Shown here in pieces: positions 12,801 to 24,900 of a stretch of 64,000 nt of DNA. The notes below the pieces were generated by a model that worked only from the letters and a program-made list of their open reading frames with translations, was not told the DNA's origin and did no database searches. This stretch comes from Zonotrichia leucophrys gambelii (Eukaryota > Chordata > Aves > Passeriformes > Passerellidae): contig NC_088178.1 of assembly GCF_028769735.1 (NCBI RefSeq), forward strand, positions 20,100,357-20,164,356. The letters run 5' to 3'. The translations under genes and the position numbers were made by a program. How positions within the stretch are numbered: position 1 is the stretch's first letter; the number at the start of each line of letters is the position of its first letter.

Positions 12801-14214
12801 TTGAGCTCTCTGGCAGGGATGTGCTCATGCAGGCAGGTTTCTGTCTTGCTGGAGAGGTGTCCCTGTGGGTTGCCATCTCCCAGCTGAGGCCAGGGATGGC
12901 CAGATGACTGCTTCTGCCTCTCTGTTCCAGTTTGAAATCAGACAGGTTAGATTAAATTGTCTGTGGTTTAAGCTAATCTGTTTTGACTCTCTGTTGGAAC
13001 AGATCATGGGTCCCAGCTGGGAGGCAGCAGCCACCAGTGCTGCCTTTCATATCCCTGCAGAAGGGCTGGCATTCCCATGTGCCCTGACCCCCCATGGCCA
13101 AACCGTGTCTGGAAAGCTTTGACAGCACTGGGATCTTGGTGGTGTCAGTAGGCAGTAAAACCAGGGGGAAACAGGGCACAGGCCTAGGCTAAAAAGAGAG
13201 GTGGTCTGAAAATGGCCGGAGAATGGAGCAGCAAAGTGAAGGCTGCCAAGGAGGAGGTGGGTGTCCTGTAAAGTTCTTGTGCTAGGTATTATGGAGGAAA
13301 AAAAGGCAAAAATAACATGAGCATAATTAAAATATTGTAAATCCCAAAGCAGATTATTTTGTTGGGAAAATGAGTGTTTAGGTCTTAGTTAACCAAAATA
13401 GGGCCAACTACGCCTCCCCTTGCTGTAAAATCCTGTATGAGTTTCATGGAGGACAGTCTTCTTTTTTTGCTTTCCTGGCCTCAGTGCTTTCTCCTATTCT
13501 GCACCAGTTCCTGTTTGATTTCAGGAACTTTTCTGAACATGCTCTACAGGAATGTGCACAGAAGGAGTCTTGCAAAGGCCTTTTCAAAAGCACTGATGAA
13601 TTGCTGAATTTTGGAGATAGATGTTTGAATGGACTCTGGGATCATCGCTGCTTTTTTGATTCAGTTGGTCACTGGCTAGCATAACTTCTCTGCATTTATC
13701 TGATCCCTCTCCCTTTCCCTCTCCTCTCCTTCCCATGTTTCCGAGCAATATGTGCCAGCCTTACAGCAAAAATTCTAATTATTTCTTATCTTTCATACTA
13801 CTGCTGTCACTTAAGGTGATTTGGCTCTTCTAACTTGATTTTTTTGACTGTCATCTTTATTTACAGCATCTCCACAGCACTGTCAATTCAAGCCCCACCT
13901 TTTGTGCAAAGGCTGCTAATGAATCTCATCATTTCAAAACTGATGTTTGAGGAACTTGTTGATAGGGACCATTATTGCACGACTAATAAAAAATAGCTAA
14001 CAAGAGAGTGGAGTTGATTAGGTGAAAGTGAGCCCTGATTTGGCTCTCCAAATGTTTATTTGGTAATAACTAGTCTGAGGATGGACCTGGTGACTCTCAG
14101 ATGATAAAATTATTTTGGAGGACTGGCAGCCAGAAGAAAATAGTTTTATTAATGAACTGTGTATGCAGCATTCTAGAAGTCTTTCAGAGAAGGAGAAAAA
14201 AGAGACATGAAACC

Positions 14215-14310
14215 CCATAATTATTAATTAATCATTTACTCATTGTAAAAGGCATTTAATGGAAATTTATTAAATTCATTTAGAGCAGGCAAACGCGAAC
14301 TTAATTCCTT
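14215..14310. promoter_or_regulatory. AT-rich block with clustered TTAATTA cores (possible conserved element)
   Basis: This short stretch is rich in TTAATTA/ATTAAT homeodomain-type cores and free of any recognisable repeat. It also contains a rare CpG pair (GCAAACGCGAAC) in otherwise CpG-poor DNA. That is the look of some conserved intronic enhancers, but sequence alone cannot prove it. Confidence 0.2.
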
Positions 14311-17300
14311 TAGATAATCTGTGTAACTGTAAACCTTGTAAGAATAACCCACACACATTTCTTGTCAGATTCAGCTTCTACTGGTGAACATTGGAAACTA
14401 AAATAAGAGGTCTTTATCATCAGATGTTTCAAAAGACCTTTCTTGCGGCTGGATCTCTTTCAAGATGCCTTGTTCTGAGAGCATCTGTGGCAACCTGTTA
14501 TTGACAGATGTGCTCTCCATAGCTGGTGTCTCAGTCCTGCTGCTGTCTCCTGCTGACTAATAAAGTTTGTTGCTGGTGTGTATTTCTAGAGTCTTTGAAG
14601 CCTGTTAGGTTGTGGAATAGCCTTCTGTAAGAAGTAGCAACTCATCGCTTAACTACTGGAAATTAATCGGAAATGCTGCTTGATAATGCCACGTGGATTA
14701 TCTGCTCTGCTTCCAAGGAAAAAATGGAAGGGCTAGAGCAAGGTGTCTGGAAAGCCTTTCTGAGGCATTAAATATTTTTGCACAATTATCTTTCATATCT
14801 GCTCATAACCAAGAGACTGCCCACAGCTTAGTGACCCATTGTCATTTACTGGCATGCCATGGCTTACACAGTCACTTTGGAGGGTGATCTTCTGTACCTT
14901 CTTCTGCAAAAGTGGGAGAATATATCCCCTTGATAAAACTAGAGAGTAATTTCTTAAATGAAAAACAGAGATTGGAGAGTACAGAATGTGATAACTATGA
15001 TGTGGGAAATGCAGTGCTTATTGCTACAAAAGCAAAAACTGTGCATACAAGGAAGGTTCCATCCAACCATCTTAGTGTCGATGTCTTATCTTCTTCCTCT
15101 GACTAAAAAAATAAAGTCACAGCCCTAGTTAAGTAATTCTTGGAAAAATCAACATTTTAAAATGTAAGCCAGAAAAGTGTGAAAGTGGAATATAAGTGCA
15201 TACTAATAAATCTGTAGCAACAAGAGCTGTTCAGAAGAGAGCATGTTCATGAAGGGAGTACATGTGTTTCTTACTATACCTGTGGAAGAGAACATTCAAC
15301 AAGTATTTTATCTTCCCCTCCTGTAGAAAAAGAAAAATCACATAACTGCTGCTGATGGGCTGCCTTTTGATCTTAGTCTGAGATGCAAAACAAAGCAGGT
15401 TTTGCACTGAAGACCTGTAATATTGATCATTCCAACAGCTGGTTTCTGTGTATGATGCTTATTCACAAGTCCCACAACTAGTTGTCCTTATGATCTCTTG
15501 TTGGTCTTGTCTTGTTTATATACAGCATGATGTCAGGAAGGCTCTATAATTGTGATGCTTATTAAAATGCAGTGCCCAGATAATGAGCAAAAGGAATAAT
15601 TTGCCCTAATTTTGGATGCAAGAAGTAATTATTGTGAACATTTGTTTTTAATTTTAACTTGAGCTGCTAGTGGCTAAAGTATGTTTGGTATCAAGCATGA
15701 TAACCTAAAATATATTCATTCTACATGCTGTCTTAGAATCCCAGTGTTGTAGTAGTAAAATACCACCTTCCCCATAGACTTTTCTAACAGCTGTTTATTC
15801 TTGTGGTTATTTCAGTTGGATAATAAAGTAAGTGACTCTTTCTGGCACTCCCACCTGCTCAGATTCTTTCTGCCCAGAGCTCTGGAATAGCTCTTTCAAA
15901 TCCTTTATCCTAAGGAAACCAGCAGGTGTGAGGTATAATAAGATCTGTCTTTTCGAGATTATCTGGTGCCTTGATGAGGTAGGTTGGATGTTGCAATGGG
16001 AAAACACTGCAATGTATTCATGTGTCGTGCTAATCCTGTGCTCTGTTCCTTCAATCCTTTTATCACAAGGGTCCAGCTCGGATGAAACCTTTCCAGGTTC
16101 TTGGGTGTTAGAGTTGAGTGGAGAAGTCTAAATAGCAATCAGTGCTATAACTTCTTCCAGCTGTAGTGTGTGAATGTTCACTGTTATGTTGCTGTTCCAA
16201 GGGGGAGCTGGGGAAAATTTCCTTGTGGTAAAACTACCTGTCAGCACAGGATGCAGAATGCTTTAAGTAAAACTGGCTGCACAAAGTGCTACAGGCAGTA
16301 GAACTGGTGTTATGATATTTTAACTTTGATACTACTGGAAAGGTGTTTGGAATATTAACCTGTTGGAGACCATAAAAACACAGAGCCTTGCTTTTTGGTA
16401 CTACAGCTCCAAAATGGTGTTTTGTTTACAAGCAAGGCAATATTGGAATTTATTTTTCTGTATCTCTTTGGTTTAGACATTTCCGCAATTGGTCCCAGTG
16501 AGGAGAAAGTCCTTGGAGAGAGCACAGAAATGATAAATATAGTGATGAAAAATGCATAAGCTGCACACGGGGTGGTACTAACAAAAGCTGCTGCAGGGGA
16601 AGGTAATGAATTGGGGAATGCACAGTCCAAGGTGACAAGGCATCCAGTATAAAGAAGGTCAGGAGCTGGAACAAAATCAGCCTTCTAAAGAGAGCCTGTA
16701 TCTCCTTCACTTTGAGTCCTAAGAGGGAGAGTAGTGCATGGCATGCCAGCAGTGCTACAATTCATGGAAGTGCCTTCCAGATGGAGCTCCACTCTGAATG
16801 TGTGACAAACAAGCCAGGCTAAGCAGAGCTGCCTGTTCCCTGGAGCCTGTCTGGAAGGGAGACAAGAGTCCAGCTGAACCCCTGGCAGGTATTAATGCAC
16901 TGAAAGCCTACATATGGTAGAGATTAAAATGGTTTACCTGGAAGAGTGAGGAGGTCAGCAGGGAGAGCCTTTGCTTGCATGGACCTTGCTTTGTAAGAAG
17001 ATGGGGTGCTGTTATCTGTCTCCTGGTTAATTTGGACAGAGATTTTCTGTAAGAATATCACTGATGTGGACCCTATCTAGATTATGCATGTCATCAACAA
17101 ACTCAGCATTGAAGCTGTTGAATGGATTGAGGCCAGGGGGAAGCTCAGTGTGTGTTCTTTGCAAATAAATTATTTGGTTGCTTGACTTGGATGTGCGTTT
17201 GTCCCTTCAAAAAGTAGCATTGCAGAGACTCTTAGCTGATGCTTTGCCTGCAGGAGTAATCTGGCCTTGTGGAAAAAACAGCAGTTGTTTTGCCTAGAGG

Positions 17301-17352
17301 TGGTAGGCTCAATCAGAGTCCTCCTGATTGGCATGTAGTGCACATCCCAGCA

Positions 17353-17376
17353 TTGTAACTTCTGTTGTAACTTCTG
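17353..17376 (+). repeat. 12-bp perfect tandem duplication
   Basis: The unit TTGTAACTTCTG occurs twice in a row without mismatch (17353-17364 and 17365-17376). It is intronic and probably a slippage event. Confidence 0.85.
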
Positions 17377-18876
17377 CTGCCATGTGTTCCTGGTCCTGAG
17401 GAGGAAACTGCTGATCAGATGAGTAGTATCCAGACTTGAATTTAGCAAACATGAATGGAATCTTTATCCTTTGCAGTAGGACTTTCAAAAGGGAGGAAGA
17501 AATAAAAGGGTTCTGGAGGATTCGTGTTTTTACTAATTAGACACTAAAAATTATAGAAGTACTAAAAAAAATAATAAAATAAACCTTTAGCTCTTGCCCC
17601 AGGCATGAATTTACTAGCTTTAGTTTGTTGTGCAGTTTGGTTCATTGATCTTGTCACAATTGATGATTCATTAAGTTGTGACTACTGTAGAAATTACAAT
17701 GCACAGATGTAGCTGAACTGCACATCTGTGTGTTCCCAGTGTGTTAATGATTTAAAAATGCACTTTCTCTCTGGCCATCCACTGTGCTTCAAGTGCCAAC
17801 TGACATTTTGTATTACTGAGCCATTTGTTGTGGTTGGCAGAGGGAAAGTCTTTTGGTTCTCCTTGTACTCTTTTTGTGGCTTCTCTCTGTATTTCAGATA
17901 GCTGGATTTGATTTTCCCAGCAACCCTGGCCTTGCAGAATGCGAGTTGATGTCTGTCCCTTTGCAGGCTGCCACTTTTTTTAGTGTCACTTCCTTTCTCC
18001 TGGTGTTTGCTTGCAGCATTTGGGGTTATTTCGTGCACCGAATCATGGGGATTATGTCAAACTCAAAAGCAGAATTTTCTGGTTTATTTACTTCCCAGGA
18101 TTCTGAATTTTAATTTTTGAAGTTTGTGTGAGGTGGTGTTGGCTTTTGAGAAGACCTCAAAAACTTTCAATGTATTGACTTACAAAATAAGACAAATAAT
18201 GTCTGAATTGTAAACCTACCTCTAGCCTCTTCCCCTAATTCAAACCAGTATTTAGACTGGCCCTTATTAGAGGCTTGCATTGGATAAAAGCAGAAATCTG
18301 GAGTTGTCTGTCTAATGGAATGTGGGTTTGCATTGATGAGGCAAGCTATACCCACTATTAAATCATAGTCAGGTTATGGCTGTGTTGTGTAGTTAATGCA
18401 TTTTCTTGTGGTTGCATTCTGTCTCTAGCACCACTTTCCAGTGCAGCCAAGCCCATAAGGCTCCTCTTGCTTCAGGCCTTTAGGGAGTGCCCAGGGAGAG
18501 CAGACTGCATCTGTTCCAGCACGTACAGCCAGTGTACGTGGCTCTGTGGCCACTTCAGTTTATCACAGCCTCTGGGGTAAGAGGGTCCGTGTCTGCTATC
18601 TCTTACTCACATCCTCTTTGGTTCAGCCATGCAGGCATTTCTTAAAGGCAGATTAAAGGATGTCTTTAAGAAATTATATACTATATCCTCCAAAAAAAGT
18701 GCTAAGCAACTATAAGTCCGGCACTAAGTGGTCAGTTTATTCCAATCATTTATATATAATTCCATTGCTGAAACTGTACAATCTCAACTCCGATCCAAGC
18801 CATTTGTCTCTTCTGAGATTGTAAAACCTCTTCTCTGCCCTGTGTCTCTGAGATACCTTTTTCCACATTGGCTTCT

Positions 18877-18995
18877 GTAAACCCTCTTCAACAGGCTGAA
18901 CATTTGAGCTCATTAAGCTCCTGTTGTTTGACTTATTTTCTAGCACCTGGCTTCCTTTTTAGATCGTCTTGAAATTCTCTGTGCTGTTTTTGTGC
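18877..18995 (-). mobile_element. CR1-type LINE fragment, antisense, degraded
   Basis: The + strand carries, in order, a decayed ACCCTCTTC..AGGCTGAACA, then an AGCTC..TTGTTTGACT stretch, then TTTTCTAG and a GATCGTCTTG..TCTGTGCT stretch. This order follows the reverse complement of the C-terminal end of CR1-family ORF2 as I know it from amniote genomes. The match is weak and interrupted, so the boundaries are approximate and it could be coincidence. Confidence 0.35.
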
Positions 18996-21900
18996 TTTTC
19001 TAGAAGTACATGCATTGCAATTTGTACTGTATTTTGCTGCCATAAGAAACACCTGCAATGATTGAAACTGAAAGTTAGTCTATCCCACTCTTTTTTTCTC
19101 TCTTTCTTTCTTTCTTTCTTTCTTTTTTTTTTTTTTTTTGCCAGGAATCAGTTATGAGTGCCAGAGAAGTTGGCAAAGACCATGCTTGGAGTGATGTGTG
19201 CTTCAGTCTTTTTTGAACTAAAGGCAGTGGGTTTAGTCAAACTAATGAAAGAAGAATCTAGTTATCCTTTAACTTCTTAACTTCATAACTCTAGCTATGC
19301 TTGAACTTTAACTTCTGGTGTGCATATAATATTGCATATAGCAAGATGTTTCCCAGCTTCACTGTGTGGTCTGTAAAAAAGACAATGTTAATGTCTGATA
19401 TAATTTATGACCTGCAGTCTTTGTACTAGAAGGAACAGTGGGTTGTTGTTATTATTATTAGAAGGGACTCTGGATTTAATTTCTGTCTTTGCATCCATGC
19501 TTGTGTCTTCATGCTGAAAAGTGTTGTTATATTTAGTTGTTATTTAACCTATGTTGTTTGCAGCAGCAAAATTATGTGTCCTCATGTGGTAGAAGCAGGG
19601 CTTGGCAGCACTGTGGAGTAGCTTTACCTTGTCTGGCACAGTATTAAATATTGTGAACCCTTCCAATTGCCATCTTCCAGGACTCTTTCCATCTTGCAGG
19701 TTGAGCATATGGTTTTGCTCATTCCTGTGGCAGCTGAGCACACATCTGCAAGACTCCAGGAACCCTTTTTGTCCAGGTGATTCAGTGTACGGGGTCAGAC
19801 TAGACAAAAGATGATAGTTCAGGAGGGATTTTGTGATGAGCAGTATGAGGGAACTTGCCTCAGTGACTCAGGGTATTTTTTTCAAATTTCTTGTGTTCAG
19901 ATGACTTTGTACTCTCTTTTATTCAGATGTAATAAGCTGGATGTTGCCTCATTAATCCTGCGCAGTTTGTAGCAGTAGCCTGTCTTTGTTATTTATAATG
20001 CAAGATGCTCCATGATTGGAGGCAGGATGTGCTTTGCATCTTGCCTCGGTAGCTGTGGAGAGGGTGTTTCCCTCTAAGGCAAGAGTTTAGCAGCTGTGGA
20101 AGGCTATCTCTGGGTCTTCCTTGCCCCATGCAGCAGAAGCATGCACATTCCCCATCTCCAGACTTAATTGAGGGCTTTTACTCAGCAGAGGCAAATTTCA
20201 AAAGCCATCAAGCACCAGGACAATTTCTCACTCCCTACCTCACTAAAATTCAGCCCTGGATCAGTGAATGTGTCCTATTATTCAGGATCCCCAGTTCAAG
20301 ATTTTGAGCTGCTTGATGCAAATGAAGGATGGTAAATGACAGTCACCCACCAGCACGTGATTGAAGTCAGTTTCCCCTTTTTTCTTAAAACATTTATACC
20401 TAACACTTCTGAGCTGTTTTTTGTGAGGTATACAAGACCCAAGCAGTGCTGCAGTAAATTGAGGAATGGAGCTGAGCCAGACAGAACAGGTTCTTTTGAT
20501 CTTTTCTTCTGCTTTTATATGCAGAAAGGCAAGAGAAGTCAGGAGTGTCGTGTGTCCCATCTAGTCCTGTGCTGCTGAAGAGTGCCTTTGTCTGACCAAT
20601 GGCAAATACATAGTGTTCATGAAAAAAAAAGAGGCATGTTTAACAAAACTGTCTGAAACATAAGTTACAGAACTTGACAGCTCATCTTCTCCACCTTCCT
20701 AACAACTGTGTCACTAACACTCATTGAAGCACAGAATTGAAATGCCTCCTCTTATCACTTAACCTGTTCTTTTATGGTATATGTTTTTTTTTTTTTAAGA
20801 ATTGCAACACTGTTGGCCTTTAGATCATTGCTGCTATTCTAAGCCTGGGAAGTGCTGGTTTTGTATGGCTGAAAAATGAGTCTGCAGAATCTGAATATAA
20901 CCTAGTGATTCATTACTTTATGCACTTTTCAATTTGAGATATGACATGCTGAATTTCATGGAAACTGGACCTCACTGCCAAATAACAGAGTTTGAACTTG
21001 TTCTCCTTGTGGCATTAATTTACAGCTACTATGGAGGATCCGATAGAGGGGTGCAGACACAAGATTCACAGTGGAAATTACCCAGATTCCAGTTACTGAG
21101 TTAACAATGACTCTGTAGTGCTGTTAGTGTGACCCTTTCAGCATTTTTAAACTTATTTTGGCATTTCTTGTAGAAGGCTGTTCTATCTTCATGACATTCC
21201 TGACAGATACTCATGGAAAACTGGGATCCTTAGAGCTGAAGCTCTGTTGTTAAATACAAGTTTCAGCAGAGTTTTGGCTAAACCATAGAAAGTTTGGCCA
21301 GTGTTTCATCCCATCACCAGTGCATGCTCCAGGCTATTTCTCATTCTCAGTTAGGAAGGGAAAGTGAATGTTGTTTCTGATTTAAGTTCTACTGCATTTC
21401 CAGTAAGCAGCATTTAAGAGAGTGCGCAGAAGTCCAAAGTTTGTTTAGAATTGAGGTGCAGCTCTGTAGGTTGACTGTGCTTATCTTTAGTACGCCAGTC
21501 AGTTGCCTTAGATGATAACCTTTCACTTCAACAATAGAATTAAAAGCAGCTTTTGTTTATTCCTCTACCATAATATTTTTATAAAAGAAGTCTGCATATG
21601 ATCTGCTAATGCTTTTCTGGGAAACGGAAGTAAACTAAATGCCATTTTTCAGGACATATTTGTGTGTTACTATGTCAGCTGCTTTGTGCAGCCGTGCAGG
21701 GTAGGCATTCTGCTTGCTGCTCTCTCAATAGATCTGTTGTTTTTCATAAAGATACTTTCCAAGTGCTTTATCAGTCTGCCTTTTTAAGTAACATGTAGAG
21801 GGTTCCTTCTGTGAACTCTTGAGTACTTTCCAAAACAAATAAGTTGGAAATTACATTTGGCAAACCCTAAATTCTGAATAATGCAGGTGCAACAAATGTT

Positions 21901-24900
21901 TTTATTCTGTTTCCTTCAGTTAGAGCTTAATTTCTTGGTGCTGAGCATTTCCACCCATCAGAGAAGTGCTTCTTGCTCTAGCATCTAGGTGCAGTTGGGT
22001 GATGCTACTTGAGTAACTGAGTCCAAGGTGACTCTTCTTCATTTGAGTTCAGCTCAGTACTTGATTTACACCAGTAACGCAATTTGCTGCTCCAGTTTTT
22101 AGACTATGCTAGGTGGAAAAGCTCTGGATAAAAGAGTGAGCCTTGCACCATCTTACTTGTGCCAGTTGAGTTGGTTTCCCTGAATGTCAGTGGAGGAAGG
22201 AGGTTCAGCTCACAGAGGGGGCACAGCAGCCTCGTGTGCCATTGCTGGCTGTGCCATTAGAGGAATGAAGGCTCAGACTGCGGAGCCTCACAGCAGAGCC
22301 CCTGAGCCAGCATGGCCACACAGGCACAGCAGGCTATAGTGAGCTCTGCACACCTGTCTGAAAGTCCAGGGAGGAGGCAGAGCAGTAGGTGGGTGCACAC
22401 AAACCTGTGCATGTGACATGAGATAACAAAGAAACAAAGTGATAGCCTGGAGTATCACTGGTTACAGCATAATTGTTGCTCGAATCCTGAAGAGATCCAG
22501 TTGGAAAAGAAGGATTTGTAGTCCTGTGTCCTGGTGAATGTGCTGTGGAGGGGCCTCTGTCTTGGCATGGGAAAAATATGTGAAGGAGCTTGTGTGAAAA
22601 TATGAAGTGTGGGTGATGAAGCATTGCAGGTGCCTGGTGAGAGTCAGCACCTCAGTGGAATGCTGTATATCAGGGAGAAGCATGAGTCTTTCAAACAGAA
22701 AAATAGTGGAGTCTGTTGTCTCAGAGAGCTCAGGATGGTAGCTGGACAGCCCTCGCTGAATGGTCAGGCCTCAGCAATTTAATATTGGGTAGCTTCACAG
22801 CTCTGCCTGACAAGGATATACTTTTATTCTGTTGTGCATTAGTGTAATCCGAAGAGAATTTCCAAAGAGCCTCTGAAACCTTTTTAAGATAACTGCTTTT
22901 GAGGCTGCGTGACATTCAGAATGTTAAATGCTGAAAAAAACCTTAAAGGAATAAGACATTTTATCATGTCAATATTCACATTTTTAATAAAATCAACTAG
23001 TAATGGAAGGAAAGGAAAAAAGAGACAGCACAGTCTTAGGGAAATGACTGGCAGAGTTTCACTAGTTAAAAACAAGGAAGATTCTGAAGTGTAATGGAGT
23101 GAATCACTTATGACCAGTTTTACGGTAGAGTAATCTGACATTTACTTTCAATGGTAAATACAGAAAATGATAGTGAAATGCTGAAAATGCGTTGTCATAA
23201 AAGTTACAGCCTCCTCATCAAGTTTATTATGCTTTGGGAGATACAAGGTCTTGGTTGCTCCCTGGAATAGTTAAGATGTTTGAAATTTAGACACTGAAAT
23301 GCAAACTAGTCCTTTGCTACCCATAGGTTTCAAATGGTCAAATATCAGCAGAATTACGCAGCCAAGCAGTTCTGCTCGAGTGCCCATTGCCTGCAAGTGG
23401 CTGCCCATCAGTTGGTTGTGATCTGCAGGTTTCCACGGAAACTGCATGTACCACTACCTGTGAATAATTGAGAATGGCAGCTGTAATGAGAGAATTTGGG
23501 GCAAATTGTGTAAATACTCGTAACTAGATTACAGTGGTAAAATATTTTCACTCTAGATGAAGATTTAACTTCCAGGCTTAAGGAGATTAAACTGAAGAGG
23601 TCCAGGAAAGAATCTGTCCTTGTTAAATCTCGGGATGAGTGTGTTTTAAAAGCCATTGCAAATTCCCAGAATTTTTGAGCAGGATTTGGTAAAGTTTTTC
23701 TTCTGTGTGCTGCCTCAAGGGTCTGATACCCTTTGTATTTTAGTTCTTGGGGGCAGGTAATTGAAAGGCAAAAGCACTGAATTTGTTGCAGGTCTGTTGG
23801 CTGGGAAGACACTGCTCAGACCCCACTGCTTAGGGGCAGATGCCTTGTTCCTGTCCTACTTTCAAAGACATGTGAGGATACACCAGAGGTTTGGAATAAA
23901 ATACCCTGGTAGCACCTGCCAAGTCTCCCCTGATTTTCCTCTTCAGCTTAATGTATTTATTTTTTTTAAAGTTAGATGCAGTAGCTTAATATTCAGAGCA
24001 CTCCTCTGCTCTTCAGTGTGATCTGCATAAATCGAAGGAGAGATGCTACAAGCTAGCTTTTTCTATAAAGACAGCTTTGTGTGTAATAGAGAGGAAAAGC
24101 CAGCTGGATGTAACAGGATTCACTGTGCTTGCTGCTCAGATGCTGTAGACGTGTATTTATGTTGGGTTGAAGTGACCTGAAGAATTTCCATTGCCCATCT
24201 CTGGGCATACTGTCTCTTGCACTGAGCTTGCAGAAGAAATGTGTGCAGTCATGCCAGCAGGAGATGCTTGTGTTTTCTATTAGCATAAGGTTAAAAAGAA
24301 ATGGTGGCTGTTTTGTGTGCTGCAGCTAATGAAAAAGTTTGGGCTAAGACATCATAGTTAATTTTATACAGAATTAATTTGTCTTTGAAACTGGTTTTGT
24401 TTTATTTTCTGCCAGCAACAGTGTCTCAATGCTGGTAAAGCAGTAGAGTCTATTTTTGTGTGAGCCCAGAGCAAGCCAGGGGGTTGGCATTACCTGTTAG
24501 AATATCTTCTTCATCTGGGAAGCTTAAAAAGTTGGTGCTAGACTCCCAGTTGTTCTCATTGCCTCTCAAACCACAGGAAGAGCAGGGAAGTAGCTGCTTG
24601 TACAGTTTAGAGAGAGAATGTTAATTGGTGTAACTGAGCTTTCCTCCTCGGAACTAGTGAACTCTGAAAAATCCCAAATCCTGGATGTTGCTAGGCTAAT
24701 TGGATGGTTAAATTTAGCAAAGCTTCCACTGTGCCTTACTGAATAAAACAGAGCTGCCATTTATTATTTAAATGTCAGTTGTGACATGAGGCGGTAGATC
24801 AGGGTGGGCTACCTTGCAAACCAGGCCATGTAGTAAAGTTATTATTGACTTGAAAGATGGAGCTTGTCATGAATTGCATCTGCAGTGATGCTGTCAGTTA

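Larger units (their letters stand above)
6064..18876 (+). other. PTPRF: Large intron after Ig1, first stretch
   Basis: This is the start of an intron that runs to the window end. I looked for the Ig2 exon (its family peptide has MLCAA-GNPDPE) and did not see it. The stretch contains only short, unrelated open frames on both strands. Small features are a 15-bp tandem duplication at 6831-6860, a 12-bp tandem duplication at 17353-17376, and an AT-rich block near 14215-14310. Nothing else is recognisable. Confidence 0.7.

Noticed and set aside
19541..19830. Possible + strand CR1 3' end (GGGGTCAGACTAGAC at about 19794)
   Set aside because: Only a short core of the 3' consensus is seen, and the sequence upstream does not follow the element convincingly.
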